A DNA stretch of 64,000 nucleotides from CBDAQV01 sp965199335 (GCA_965199335.1 CBDAQZ010000004.1:744001-808000); one strand, 5' to 3'. Counted from the first letter of the stretch, positions 24,856 to 41,480 are shown. Program-made: numbers and translations. The notes: generated from the sequence alone by a model not told the origin.

Positions 24856-26220
24856 TCAGCCGGCTCTGGACTGCTGCAGCGCCGGTGTCTGCGATGGCCG
24901 GGGTCCGATGGTATCAGCCGGTACTTTCCATTCCAGAATGCGGGCCGGCGAAGAGGTCGGTGTTTCCAGGTTCGCAGCCTGCAATCCAGGAAATTCCGCA
25001 CCGACCCTTTCGAACATTCGTTCGGTGTTGGTGGCCAATTCACTGGTCGCCGAGACGCCTTGAACAGGGGCAAGAGCGATTTCCAGTTTTGGTCGATGCT
25101 TCGGAAGATCGCCAAGGGCGGCAATCGTCTCCTGCAACTTCGCATAATCCGCCCGCACATCCGGGTCCGCGCTCAGAACCCCCTTGTGCAGCCCCAGGGC
25201 CTCGGCATCGTGAAGGAAGGGATATCTGAGCTTGATCCGTTCCGGCGTCGTGTATTCGACCTGCATGAGGTTTTCCATGCGAGCGTCGAATAGTTTCTTC
25301 TTTGCGCCATAAAATTCGCAACCTTCCTTCGGGGGCGTCGCATAGTCGATGAAGGTTTGAAGAGCGGTACGATGATAGAAAATCGAGCTGTTGGTATTCT
25401 CCCGTTCGGCCAGGAAAACCTCGCGCAGGAATTTTTCCGGATGACCTTCCTCCAGATGACGTCCCGCATGCACCACCGCCGCCTTGATGGCAAGATCCAC
25501 GGGGCTTGGATCTTCCTTGTCTAGGAGAGTTTCATACCCTTCCGGCTTCCAGCGGCGCGGATGGTCGCCAGGCTGATTGAACAGGAACGAGGCTCGTACC
25601 AGCCATGACATGGCCCGTGCCGCAGGTTCCTGGATATCCGCCATGGCTATGGCGGCATTCAGCGTGTCCGAATAGTCATAGAGAAAACCGGGCTCCTCCG
25701 GGACCTCGACGCCATTTTCGACATGCGCAGGAATACGCTGGTTTTTCTCGACATGATCCAGTTCATGCCCTGCGCAACCGATGCCCGAAAGCTTTTCGAA
25801 AAGACGCGGGTGCATATAGAGATTCTTCGAGGTCTGGTCGCAAACCGCATCCGCGCCCTGACCCCGCGTCAGATCAGGATGAACCTTCAGCGTCATGCCG
25901 GCGGCATCGAACATATCGATTTTCTGGCGGCCGGGCGTTTGTGCCAAAAAAAACATCATATCCCGGGTTTTAGCCAGATACTCATCGCATTTTTCAGGCG
26001 GGGACTCAGTCGGCTTTAAATCGGGGTTTCGCGCCAGCATTTCGTCGGGAAGCCCGATGATCGTACCGCCATATGTGAAGGCAGGCATCGGGCGGGCAAA
26101 CCAGTCCGTGTCGCTTTCCTGGCCTTGCGGAATCAGGTTGCCCCCGTCATCGACGCGCAGACTCCACTCCTTCCACATCGGATCGAAATCGGGATGCGTC
26201 TCGTCGTAGGCGGTCACCAT
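24856..26220 (-). CDS. Hypothetical HExxH metallopeptidase-like protein
   Basis: 454 residues without signal peptide. 'GIGCAGHELDHVEKNQ' at about 146-161 contains HELDH (His152, Glu153, His156), the HExxH zinc motif of metallopeptidases, in a helical context. It resembles DUF6782-type putative metallopeptidases, but that link is from memory and uncertain. Upstream are 'KNLYMHPRLFEKL' and downstream 'GFLYDYSDTLNAAIAMADIQEP', which could supply a third zinc ligand (Glu or Asp). The remaining sequence is not recognised. It is convergent with the CPICGCP gene and follows a terminator. Confidence 0.7.
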   Translation of the reverse strand: MVTAYDETHPDFDPMWKEWSLRVDDGGNLIPQGQESDTDWFARPMPAFTYGGTIIGLPDEMLARNPDLKPTESPPEKCDEYLAKTRDMMFFLAQTPGRQKIDMFDAAGMTLKVHPDLTRGQGADAVCDQTSKNLYMHPRLFEKLSGIGCAGHELDHVEKNQRIPAHVENGVEVPEEPGFLYDYSDTLNAAIAMADIQEPAARAMSWLVRASFLFNQPGDHPRRWKPEGYETLLDKEDPSPVDLAIKAAVVHAGRHLEEGHPEKFLREVFLAERENTNSSIFYHRTALQTFIDYATPPKEGCEFYGAKKKLFDARMENLMQVEYTTPERIKLRYPFLHDAEALGLHKGVLSADPDVRADYAKLQETIAALGDLPKHRPKLEIALAPVQGVSATSELATNTERMFERVGAEFPGLQAANLETPTSSPARILEWKVPADTIGPRPSQTPALQQSRAG

Positions 26221-26258
26221 GCGCGTGCCCCCCTGTATGCTTTACGGTCGGCGGGCAT

Positions 26259-26285
26259 AAAAAAAGCCGGCATCGAAATGCCGGC
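26259..26285 (-). terminator. Rho-independent terminator with UUCG loop
   Basis: Read on the minus strand: GCCGGCAT, loop TTCG, ATGCCGGC, then seven T. A perfect 8-bp stem with an extra-stable tetraloop. It ends transcription from the 26522-28321 gene or from a small RNA, and insulates the metallopeptidase-like gene downstream. Confidence 0.92.
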
Positions 26286-26480
26286 GGGAAGGAGTGCGTG
26301 ATCGTCGCAGAAACAGCTGCCTTCGACGCAGCAGACAGAAGCGGCGGAAACCGTCGATGGGTGTACCGGCAGCCGCAAGCGGGCGCCCGATCCGGGGGTG
26401 GAGCGAGGCGTCAAGTATACGCCTGCGTGGTTGCTCGATCTGGTCAGCTCGCACCTACCAATTGTAGCTTACCTTCAGAA
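26259..26480 (-). ncRNA. Candidate small RNA with own promoter and terminator
   Basis: On the minus strand TTGACA at 26516-26511 is followed 18 bases later by CATGCT (3 of 6 matches to TATAAT). A transcript starting near 26480 would be roughly 220 nt and end at the UUCG-loop terminator. It has no good reading frame, contains several GC-rich inverted repeats, and matches none of the common RNAs I tested by eye (SRP RNA, RNase P RNA, tmRNA). It could instead be the long 3' UTR of the 599-residue gene. Confidence 0.3.
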
Positions 26481-26521
26481 GCGCACAGCATGGCGCAGTT
26501 GGAATCGGGCTGTCAACGGTT

Positions 26522-28321
26522 TTATGCCACCAGCGTATTTTCGGGCGCAGAGGATTGTTGCTGCTTCAATTCCGCCCTTAATTTCAGGCTGGCAGCCGCG
26601 ATGCTGTCCTCTGCCGGCTTTACGCCCAGCTTGTTCAAAAGGAAGGTGATGGGATGATGCAGGGGGCTATCGGTTGTCTTGTCCAGCTCGTGCCTCTGTC
26701 GATTCGACCATTCCACCAGATTGGGATGCTCGGCCAACCCTGCCAGCTTCGCGTTCAAATACCAGATTTCTGCTGCTCCGATACGAACCAGCCGCGGTTC
26801 GATCAGTGACAGACCTGCCGCCTGGCGGTCGCTTTCCGGCTCGTTGCGCCGCGCGATCAGCAATCCTGTATCGTAGCGGCTCCGATCGAATTTGGTATCG
26901 GAATGATCCTTCAAGGTGCGAACCGCCAGCGCCTCGAAGGTCTCCTGTTCGGCTTCGCTGCTCGCATCGGTAAACGGCGCCAGCGTGGCAACGGCCTTGA
27001 TTCTGCGACGCGCCTCGATCGTCGCCTCGTGCCGGATCAGGGTCTCGATTGCCAGAGTAACGACCTCGGCGCGAATTTTTGCCAGGCTATCATGTGCGGG
27101 ATTTTCCGGCACTGACGGCTCAACCGAAACGGGTGTCGTATGCTGACGCCAGGCCTGTCGATAATCTTTGGAAAGCAGAAGATTTCCCATATCCAATAGG
27201 GAAACATGGGTTCGTTCGACAGGCTTGATCTCGATGACTTGTCCGATGCCGGAAAGCAGCGTCGTCGCGTCGTAAACGAGTTCCGCCGGTTCAGCCACAT
27301 CCTTTCGTTCCTGCAGGACAGCCGCCTGCGCGGTCAAAATCGTGATGTTCAGGTCGCTTCCCGTTTCCGTGTGCGATAGCAGCTCGGACAATGTCATGTG
27401 ACGAAATTTCAGATTTTCGCCATTGGCCAGTTCGGGGCTGAGAACGCCCGCCAGAGCCGAACCGATCCTGGCATCGGTTTCCGGCGCGGTTTCCGAATAG
27501 TCCCGTCCGTCCTCAAGGCTGGTAACGATTTCCATCACGCGCTGGCGGGTCTGGCCGGCGCGGGTATTGTCGCGTTCGCGCAACAGCGACAGCTCGTAAT
27601 CGGCAAAATCGCGGATGGGCGCCAGCTCCGATCCATAAAGATTCTGGATCAGCATATTGGCCTGGATATCGTTATCCAGCGTAACGATATAAGCGTGCAT
27701 CAGCGCGAAGCCGCCCAGTTGCGTCGCGCTATCCGGCCGCGCGCCTTCAGCGATCGCAAGGCCAAGGTCGTAACGCTCCGATTCCCGGCTCACGGGCCTG
27801 GTCTGCGCCGCCGTCAGAAGCGTCCGGTAAGCGACATCCGCTTTTTCGGGCACGTATTCGGCCACCGCGTCCGCTATCTCAATCGCTTCGGAAACGAAGC
27901 GCAAATCCGCGACAGTATGCAACGCCGGCTCGACGAGGGACAACTTGGCATCCTGCAGGGCCTTGAGTTGCCGCAATGCGAAAATCTGCCCCTCATCGGC
28001 CAGCTCTTCCAGGCTGTCTTCCGTTTCCTTTATGTAATACCAAGTCATGCGGGGATTGCTGCGCTCAGCGGCAGCATCCAGGTGCGCCCGCGCCATCACG
28101 GACAGGGTGCGAATGGGATCGTTGTCGCCGCGGTGCCATCTGGCATAGTCCAGGGTCTGGTACAAATCGTGCCGCGGAATGGTCGGATCGATTGCGTCCT
28201 TCAGCACCGCATGAATCAGCGTCCGGCATTCGACATCGACGGATTGCCGGCTCATGCTCTGGGCTTTTTCGTAAATCGGCTTTTCCAGAATACGAAATTG
28301 TCCGAGCGAAATGGGGTTCAT
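26522..28321 (-). CDS. Hypothetical 599-residue protein with internal repeats
   Basis: Soluble, mainly helical, no signal peptide. Two clear repeat copies stand out: around residue 183 (RYDLGLAIAEGARPDSATQL) and around 482 (RYDTGLLIARRNEPESDRQA), each in a context of roughly 110 residues. Weaker copies may sit near residue 50 (RHDLYQTLDYARW) and 285 (ARIGSALAGVLSPELAN). This looks like duplication of a helical module, possibly a scaffold or interaction protein. The start ATG has a weak site. It is monocistronic, downstream (on the minus strand) of the rpoC terminator. No family recognised. Confidence 0.72.
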   Translation of the reverse strand: MNPISLGQFRILEKPIYEKAQSMSRQSVDVECRTLIHAVLKDAIDPTIPRHDLYQTLDYARWHRGDNDPIRTLSVMARAHLDAAAERSNPRMTWYYIKETEDSLEELADEGQIFALRQLKALQDAKLSLVEPALHTVADLRFVSEAIEIADAVAEYVPEKADVAYRTLLTAAQTRPVSRESERYDLGLAIAEGARPDSATQLGGFALMHAYIVTLDNDIQANMLIQNLYGSELAPIRDFADYELSLLRERDNTRAGQTRQRVMEIVTSLEDGRDYSETAPETDARIGSALAGVLSPELANGENLKFRHMTLSELLSHTETGSDLNITILTAQAAVLQERKDVAEPAELVYDATTLLSGIGQVIEIKPVERTHVSLLDMGNLLLSKDYRQAWRQHTTPVSVEPSVPENPAHDSLAKIRAEVVTLAIETLIRHEATIEARRRIKAVATLAPFTDASSEAEQETFEALAVRTLKDHSDTKFDRSRYDTGLLIARRNEPESDRQAAGLSLIEPRLVRIGAAEIWYLNAKLAGLAEHPNLVEWSNRQRHELDKTTDSPLHHPITFLLNKLGVKPAEDSIAAASLKLRAELKQQQSSAPENTLVA

Positions 28322-28378
28322 GGGAAGTCCATAAATTAATTATTCATTAGTATATTTGATATCTTTCCCAAGTCCAAC

Positions 28379-28413
28379 AAAAAACCCTCCGCCGTTTCCG
28401 GAGGAGGGTTTTT
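28379..28413 (-). terminator. Terminator of the rplJL-rpoBC operon
   Basis: Read on the minus strand: AAAAACCCTCC, a loop region, GGAGGGTTTTTT. It lies 20 bp beyond the rpoC stop. The A-run on the other side makes it formally bidirectional, but no plus-strand gene approaches it. Confidence 0.9.
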
Positions 28414-28433
28414 CGTGTTGCCACAGACTGGGA

Positions 28434-32591
<4,158 letters not shown>

Positions 32592-32630
32592 CGTGTAACT
32601 CCCGTAAAAGGGTGTTCAAAACTAGTATCT

Positions 32631-32653
32631 TGTCCCCGCGCATGCGGGGAACA
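32631..32653. repeat. Palindromic hairpin in the rpoB-rpoC spacer (1)
   Basis: CCCCGC, loop GCAT, GCGGGG, flanked by partly pairing TGT/ACA. Without a U-run it is unlikely to terminate; it may be a processing or stabilising hairpin between rpoB and rpoC messages. Confidence 0.6.
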
Positions 32654-32660
32654 GGGCCGG

Positions 32661-32678
32661 CTCCCGCTTTCGCGGGAG
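32661..32678. repeat. Palindromic hairpin in the rpoB-rpoC spacer (2), REP-like
   Basis: CTCCCGC, loop TTTC, GCGGGAG: a perfect 7-bp stem 8 bp past the first hairpin and 9 bp after the rpoB stop on the minus strand. The 'CCCGCTTTCGCGGG' core is a familiar dispersed palindrome in alphaproteobacterial genomes. Confidence 0.6.
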
Positions 32679-32686
32679 CGGTATCC

Positions 32687-36868
<4,182 letters not shown>

Positions 36869-37018
36869 GAAAAAGCCCCCTAAAAACCCGTGGCTGACCA
36901 CGAACAAAATTCTGTGCCAAACGTTTGACTATGCATGGGCCGGTTAAACCTTCCGGCTTTAATGCACGCGGTGCTTGGCTACCGCACGGGACCTGCTGTT
37001 GGTCCGTATAAACAGCAC

Positions 37019-37077
37019 AAAAAGGTATGCGAACCGAAGACAGCGCCATTGGCGCCGCCTTCGGTTCGTACCTTTTT
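37019..37077. terminator. Long near-symmetrical terminator/attenuator between rplL and rpoB
   Basis: AAAAAGGTA...GCGAACCGAAG pairs with CTTCGGTTCG...TACCTTTTT around a GCGCC/GGCGC inner stem, so both strands give a hairpin followed by a T-run. On the minus strand it lies 28 bp beyond rplL and 150 bp before rpoB, the position of the partial attenuator known in E. coli between rplL and rpoB. It should lower rpoBC output relative to the ribosomal proteins. Confidence 0.85.
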
Positions 37078-37104
37078 CAGCGTGAAGCTGACTGTGTCGT
37101 CAAG

Positions 37105-37488
37105 TTACTTGATTTCGACCGTTGCACCGGCATCTTCAAGGGTCTTCTTGATTTTATCCGATTCTTCCTTCGAAACGCCTTCCTTGACGGCCTTCGGAGC
37201 GGCTTCCACCAGGTCCTTGGCTTCCTTCAGGCCCAGGCCCGTGATGGCGCGCACTTCCTTGATCACGTTGATCTTGTTTGCGCCCGCGCCGGCCAGGATG
37301 ACGTCGAACTCGGTCTTCTCTTCCGCTGCGGCGGCAGGAGCGCCACCGGCAGCACCACCGGCAGCGGCGACCGCGACCGGAGCGGCGGCGGATACGCCCC
37401 ACTTTTCTTCCAGCAGCTTCGACAGCTCTGCGGCTTCCAGAACGGTAAGGGCGGACAGGTCGTCCACAAGTTTCGTCAGATTGCTCAT
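37105..37488 (-). CDS. rplL: 50S ribosomal protein L7/L12
   Basis: 127 residues: dimerising N-terminal helices (about 1-32), an Ala/Gly-rich hinge (about 33-55) and the factor-binding C-terminal domain with 'INVIKEVRAITGLGLKEAKDLVE' and 'KAVKEGVSKEES'-type sequence. It recruits translation factors on the L10 stalk. 36 bp downstream of rplJ. Confidence 0.98.
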   Translation of the reverse strand: MSNLTKLVDDLSALTVLEAAELSKLLEEKWGVSAAAPVAVAAAGGAAGGAPAAAAEEKTEFDVILAGAGANKINVIKEVRAITGLGLKEAKDLVEAAPKAVKEGVSKEESDKIKKTLEDAGATVEIK

Positions 37489-37524
37489 AATTCGTATCTC
37501 CTCGTAGAACAGTTGGTTTGTGGT

Positions 37525-38040
37525 TTACGCCGCTTGCTTGTCGGCATGTGCCCTGATGACGCGTGCGATCTGGCCGGCCGGAGCCTGCACCACGCTTGCG
37601 ATCCGCGTCGCCGGCGTCTGCAACAGACCCAGCAGCTGGGCGCGCAGGACATCGATCGACGGTAGCCTGGCCAGCGTTTCAATCCCCTTGGCGTCGAGGG
37701 TCTGGTTGCCAAAGCCCCCACCGACAAGGATGAACTTCTCGTTCGCCTTCGCAAAATCCGATACGACCTTCGCCGCCGATATCGCATCGGAAGAAAAGGT
37801 GATGCCGGTCGGTCCGGTGAACAGGCTATCCAGCCCTTCGAATTCCGTGCCCTTGATCGCGATCTTCACCAGGCGGTTCTTCGCCACCCGGAAATTGGCG
37901 CCCACCGTCAGCATCTTGCGACGCAGGTCGGTGATCTCGGCCACGGTAAGGCCCGAATACTGCGACACGACCACGAAGCTCGTGGTCTTGAACGCATCGT
38001 GCAGCTGATCGACTGCCTCGGCTTTTTGGGTACGGTCCAA
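37525..38040 (-). CDS. rplJ: 50S ribosomal protein L10
   Basis: 171 residues; base of the ribosomal stalk ('YSGLTVAEITDLRRKM', 'VAKNRLVKIAIKGTEF', 'FTGPTGITFSSD') with a C-terminal helix that binds L7/L12. It is the first gene of the operon here; rplK and rplA, usually upstream, are not in the window. The roughly 230-nt untranslated leader is a plausible site for L10 autoregulation. Confidence 0.98.
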   Translation of the reverse strand: MDRTQKAEAVDQLHDAFKTTSFVVVSQYSGLTVAEITDLRRKMLTVGANFRVAKNRLVKIAIKGTEFEGLDSLFTGPTGITFSSDAISAAKVVSDFAKANEKFILVGGGFGNQTLDAKGIETLARLPSIDVLRAQLLGLLQTPATRIASVVQAPAGQIARVIRAHADKQAA

Positions 38041-38478
38041 GGATCGTCTCCGTTCAAGAAGCGCGCTGCGAACCGTGTGGCCCGAAACGCAATTGAAAAA
38101 ACGCCCACTGCATACGCAGCCGGCGGCAAATCCTGTCCCAGAAGTTCACGATATCGTCGCGTTGTGCGACGATGTTGTTCTGCTCCTGTCTATGCCGGCT
38201 TGTGCGATTAAGTCTCCGTGGGGAAACGCCTGCAGTCTTGGACGGGCAACGTCCCGCAAAGGACGCCGTGGGGTGCTGCTATAGATAAGGAACAATCGCT
38301 TGGCAACAGTCTTTTTGAACGATTGCGCGCAAAGCCATGCCTGAAAGCCACAAATGACTAAAAAATAGGCCGATGCACAAATTATATACATTTCATTAGG
38401 AAATTCAGTTTAAATGCGGTATTGTGTGAATCGAAATCCATCAACGGGTTTCGAACATAAAAATGCGAGTGAACAGAG
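38041..38478. other. 438-bp divergent intergenic region (rplJ leader and promoters)
   Basis: It holds the rplJ promoter and leader on the minus strand (38041-38306) and an AT-rich part (about 38330-38450) that would contain the promoter of the plus-strand gene at 38479. No convincing gene is present. GC-rich inverted repeats around 38180-38275 fall in the rplJ leader, compatible with an L10-binding RNA fold. Confidence 0.55.
38278..38306 (-). promoter_or_regulatory. Promoter of rplJ-rplL-rpoB-rpoC
   Basis: On the minus strand TTGCCA (38306-38301), 17-base spacer, TATAGC (38283-38278). Five and four of six consensus matches at ideal spacing. Start of transcription would be near 38271, giving a leader of about 230 nt. 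Confidence 0.65.
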
Positions 38479-39375
38479 ATGCAGTACCCGCCGCGTCCAG
38501 AAACAACTGAAGCCCCGTCGGATGACTGGACGGCCTCGAACGTTTTCATATCGAAATATTCCCGCGTCACGCCCGAGACGTTGCCTGCCATGAGCCGCCC
38601 CGAGGTCGAGGCGCATGTGCAGACGTCGCTCTTCCTCTTGCACGGTGCTGCCGCGCCCCTGTATTTTCCGCCCAAGGGCAATCACGTTCCACCGACCGAG
38701 AACCTGGACTCCCTGACGCTGTTGCGCCTGATGGATTGCGTTCACAAGGATCCGGCGAGGCGCAATGAAATCGGCCAGCGCGGCCTGATCGGCATCGGCC
38801 CCTTCGTGATGGACACGCAGGACTTCGCCAGCACGATGGTCGCCGCGCCGACCGGCAAGGTTCACGTTCACGATGTCATGGCCGATGCGCTCGGCGCCGG
38901 CAGCTTCGCCACTCTCAAGGTCATGGAATCCTTCGCCCAGGGCCGGGAATGGCTTCAGGACCGGATAGACGCCAGCCCTTCGCAAAAGGATAGGACGGTA
39001 TGGGGCAAGATGATCGCCGTGGTGGCGCGTGCCGAGGATGCTTTTGCAAACGCGGCCCAGCAGGGTGCGATCGACGATCGCACCGCCAACAACATCGTCA
39101 TGGGCACGGAGATGCGCACGCGTGAACTTTCTGGCGGCCTTAAGGATTGGGCCGCGCCGGTCACGGCGTTGCTGGAAAGCGTGACCAGGGCCGTGACCTC
39201 GCCCCAGGGTGAGGCAAGGACACGCGAGCTGGACGCGCTGGCGTTCACGATGAAATCGGTCAATCAGGCTTATGACAACGCGAAAACCGGCAAGGACAGC
39301 GTGGTCGAATGGCCGCGCGATCTCGGTCTTGGCCGGCCGCAAGATCCTGCGATCGCGGTACGCAGCCTGGCCTAA
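38479..39375 (+). CDS. Hypothetical protein, possible paralogue of the 23572 gene
   Basis: 298 residues (MQYPPRPETTEAP...), soluble, no signal peptide. The C-terminal half shares an ordered set of features with the 310-residue protein at 23572: 'REWLQDRID', then 'RTVWGKM', a helical stretch, 'DWAAPVTALLESVT', and 'YDNAKTGKDSVVEWPRD'. The N-terminal half ('LFLLHGAAAPLYFPPKGNHV') is not obviously shared. It sits between the ribosomal operon and a convergent FAD protein gene, whose stop it overlaps. Function unknown. Confidence 0.72.
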   Translation: MQYPPRPETTEAPSDDWTASNVFISKYSRVTPETLPAMSRPEVEAHVQTSLFLLHGAAAPLYFPPKGNHVPPTENLDSLTLLRLMDCVHKDPARRNEIGQRGLIGIGPFVMDTQDFASTMVAAPTGKVHVHDVMADALGAGSFATLKVMESFAQGREWLQDRIDASPSQKDRTVWGKMIAVVARAEDAFANAAQQGAIDDRTANNIVMGTEMRTRELSGGLKDWAAPVTALLESVTRAVTSPQGEARTRELDALAFTMKSVNQAYDNAKTGKDSVVEWPRDLGLGRPQDPAIAVRSLA

Positions 39376-40709
39376 GCCCCCGCCAGTATTTTTGCCAGCG
39401 CGGCAGCCTGCACCCTCAATTCGGGAACGGCGACCGATTCGTACAGGCGTCCCTTGCGCCAGGTGCCGATGGTATAAAGGCCGGGCACCGTGGCGCCCTG
39501 CGCGTTGCGTATCCGCCCGTCCCCATCTGTATCCGCGCCAAGACGCAGCGCGTCGGGGGCCAAAAGGTCGCGTTTCAACAGGTTTTGTATCAGCGGATCG
39601 TCCAATTTCCGCACATCGGATTGCGGCCCGGTGCAGTTGACCGCGAAGGCGACCTTCGTGGTTTCGGTTCCTGCGCCTCTCGGTTTCCAGATAACGTTCA
39701 TGCCATCCGGCAGATCCTCCATCGCGACGAAGGCCCCGCGGTGCCGGATCAGCCGGCCCTGCGCCACCAGCCTGCCATGCGCCGCCATGATCTCGGGCGC
39801 GCAACGATGGCGATGCGTATCCCAGAAGGACCGTATCCGGGCCAGGAACCTGCGCTGTTCGCCCGCCGGCAATGCCTGCCAGATATGCTGGTTCAGGGGA
39901 CGCATGGCGTCGATCACGCTTTGCCAGCCTATACCGGATGTCCGCGCCGTCTCTATTTCGCGGCGCACCACGACCAGCAGCGACAGGGCGGTTTTCGGCA
40001 GACTGCCGGGATCAAGGAACGGACCGTAGGGCTGCGTCGCCTCATGGACCTGTGGAAACAACCCACTACGCGACAGGACATGGATTTTGCCCTCGGCCTT
40101 GGTTCGCGCCATGTTGACCAGAAGGTCGAGCGTCGTCAGGCCTGTGCCGACCAGGAAGACATCGCCGGGCCCGGCAAGCTTCGAAAGAACCTCGGGGGCA
40201 TAGGGATTGGTACGGGCCGTACCGGGCGGGAAATTGCCCAGAGCCAGGACGATCTTTGCCGTCCGCGCGATGATTGTTTCGCCATCGTACAGCTCATACC
40301 CCTTTCCCACCGGCCGTATGTCGGTCACGGTCGCCTGCCTTACCTCCAGCGCCGGAAATTCCGCCTGCGCTTCGTGCAGCAAATCCCGAAGGTAGAGGCC
40401 ATAGATCCTGCGCGGGACGAAACTGTCCCGCGACAGGTCGCCCAAGCCCGTCGCCGCCGCAATCCCCCGGCTCGTCTGCAACCAGGAATAAAAATGACCG
40501 GGGTCGTCTGCCGGGCCCCCCATGGTCCCGGCGCGGACATTTAGCAGATGCTGACTGTCCATCGTGCCATAAGCCACGCCAGGGCCCTGTATATTGTTAC
40601 GCTCGACCAGCAAAATACGAGACGCGCCATGGGCGTTTCTGGCCAGATCGATTGCCGTAAGCGTACCGCTGAAGCCAGCACCGACGATAACGATATCAAA
40701 ATTCAGCAT
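39372..40709 (-). CDS. FAD/NAD(P)-binding protein (COG4529-like)
   Basis: 445 residues from ATG 40709 (MLNFDIVIVGAGFSG); a GTG 9 bases upstream is also in frame. The dinucleotide loop GAGFSG is at the N-terminus, followed by 'GVAYGTMDSQHLLNVRA', the signature of the COG4529/HydR-like oxidoreductase group. A second nucleotide-binding loop 'VFLVGTGLTTLDLLV' is central. Length and pattern fit these proteins, whose substrates are mostly unknown. Convergent with the 38479 gene. Confidence 0.85.
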   Translation of the reverse strand: MLNFDIVIVGAGFSGTLTAIDLARNAHGASRILLVERNNIQGPGVAYGTMDSQHLLNVRAGTMGGPADDPGHFYSWLQTSRGIAAATGLGDLSRDSFVPRRIYGLYLRDLLHEAQAEFPALEVRQATVTDIRPVGKGYELYDGETIIARTAKIVLALGNFPPGTARTNPYAPEVLSKLAGPGDVFLVGTGLTTLDLLVNMARTKAEGKIHVLSRSGLFPQVHEATQPYGPFLDPGSLPKTALSLLVVVRREIETARTSGIGWQSVIDAMRPLNQHIWQALPAGEQRRFLARIRSFWDTHRHRCAPEIMAAHGRLVAQGRLIRHRGAFVAMEDLPDGMNVIWKPRGAGTETTKVAFAVNCTGPQSDVRKLDDPLIQNLLKRDLLAPDALRLGADTDGDGRIRNAQGATVPGLYTIGTWRKGRLYESVAVPELRVQAAALAKILAGA

Positions 40710-40904
40710 TATCTTCACTATAGTTAACGACTACATATAGTGTCGTAATAGGTTTTAACAACTAAAAAGGGTTAACGACATTGCAACTGTTAATCGGAAA
40801 ATGCAAAAAAATACTTATTTAGTGTTAAACGGTGGATTTAAAATTTTGACTATGCTATAAAAAAGTTAATTGGACCGAAAGACAACGTAAAGAAAGGCAA
40901 AAAC

Positions 40905-41123
40905 ATGCACATCTTCCACAAATGGGGCAACCCGAAGACCGAGATCCAGGTACGTAACGACATGGTTACGATTGGACCGCTCGCCGGACAGGTATTCACT
41001 TCCGAGCGCCTCGTCGAGATCAGGCAGTGCCTGACCTGCGAAAAGACCCACACCCGTCCGGTCCATGCCGCCAACAACGATGTGGCCTTCGACCAGGGCA
41101 TGCAGGCCGCTACCGGATCCTGA
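40905..41123 (+). CDS. Small hypothetical protein with CxxC (72 aa)
   Basis: 72 residues (MHIFHKWGNPKTEIQVRND), preceded by an AAAGG site about 7 bases upstream. 'IRQCLTCEKTHTRP' holds a single CxxC. A 186-bp AT-rich spacer upstream probably contains its promoter. Sequence composition is like a real coding region. Its C-terminus meets the convergent DUF427 gene. Family not recognised; a metal- or thiol-linked role is only a guess. Confidence 0.68.
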   Translation: MHIFHKWGNPKTEIQVRNDMVTIGPLAGQVFTSERLVEIRQCLTCEKTHTRPVHAANNDVAFDQGMQAATGS

Positions 41124-41144
41124 TCCGTAACGGTAGGGCGCCGT

Positions 41145-41435
41145 TCAGGCCTCTACCGTGACGCCTTTCCAGAATGCGACGTGGTCCTTGATCTGTTTGG
41201 CAGCCTCGAACGGGGTGCGATAGGTCCAGGCCGCGTCCGCATTCGTTTTGCCGTCGACCACGACATTGTAATAGCTGGCGGTGCCTTTCCACGGGCATTT
41301 GCTGGTCGTGACGCTGTCCTGGAAATACTGCTGGTCGAGCGCGTCCGGCGGGAAATATAGATTACCTTCGACTTTTTCGACAGCGTCATCCGCCGCCTGC
41401 GCGATGACCTTGCCGTTCCACAGTGCCTTGGGCAT
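41145..41435 (-). CDS. DUF427 domain protein
   Basis: 96 residues. The ATG at 41435 has a perfect AAAGGAGGT site, which decides against the much longer frame running upstream through the divergent GNAT gene. 'NLYFPPDALDQQYFQDS' and 'TTSKCPWKGTASYYNVVVDG' are the DUF427 core. Members are small single-domain proteins of unclear biochemical role. Divergent from the acetyltransferase gene with 45 bp between. Confidence 0.9.
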   Translation of the reverse strand: MPKALWNGKVIAQAADDAVEKVEGNLYFPPDALDQQYFQDSVTTSKCPWKGTASYYNVVVDGKTNADAAWTYRTPFEAAKQIKDHVAFWKGVTVEA

Positions 41436-41480
41436 GAAACCTCCTTTGAGTGCTAAGAACATATAGGGCAGGTAAAGCGC

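Larger units (their letters stand above)
26221..26521. other. Gene-free 301-bp spacer holding a candidate small RNA
   Basis: Short open frames occur but none has a ribosome site plus sensible composition. On the minus strand the spacer begins with TTGACA (26511-26516) right after the stop of the 599-residue gene and ends in a strong terminator (26259-26285). An inverted repeat AGGCGT/ACGCCT lies around 26405-26424. See the separate ncRNA and terminator entries. Confidence 0.5.

Noticed and set aside
26286..26521. SRP RNA, RNase P RNA or tmRNA in the spacer
   Set aside because: Diagnostic conserved segments such as GGAAGGAAGCAGCC are absent on both strands.
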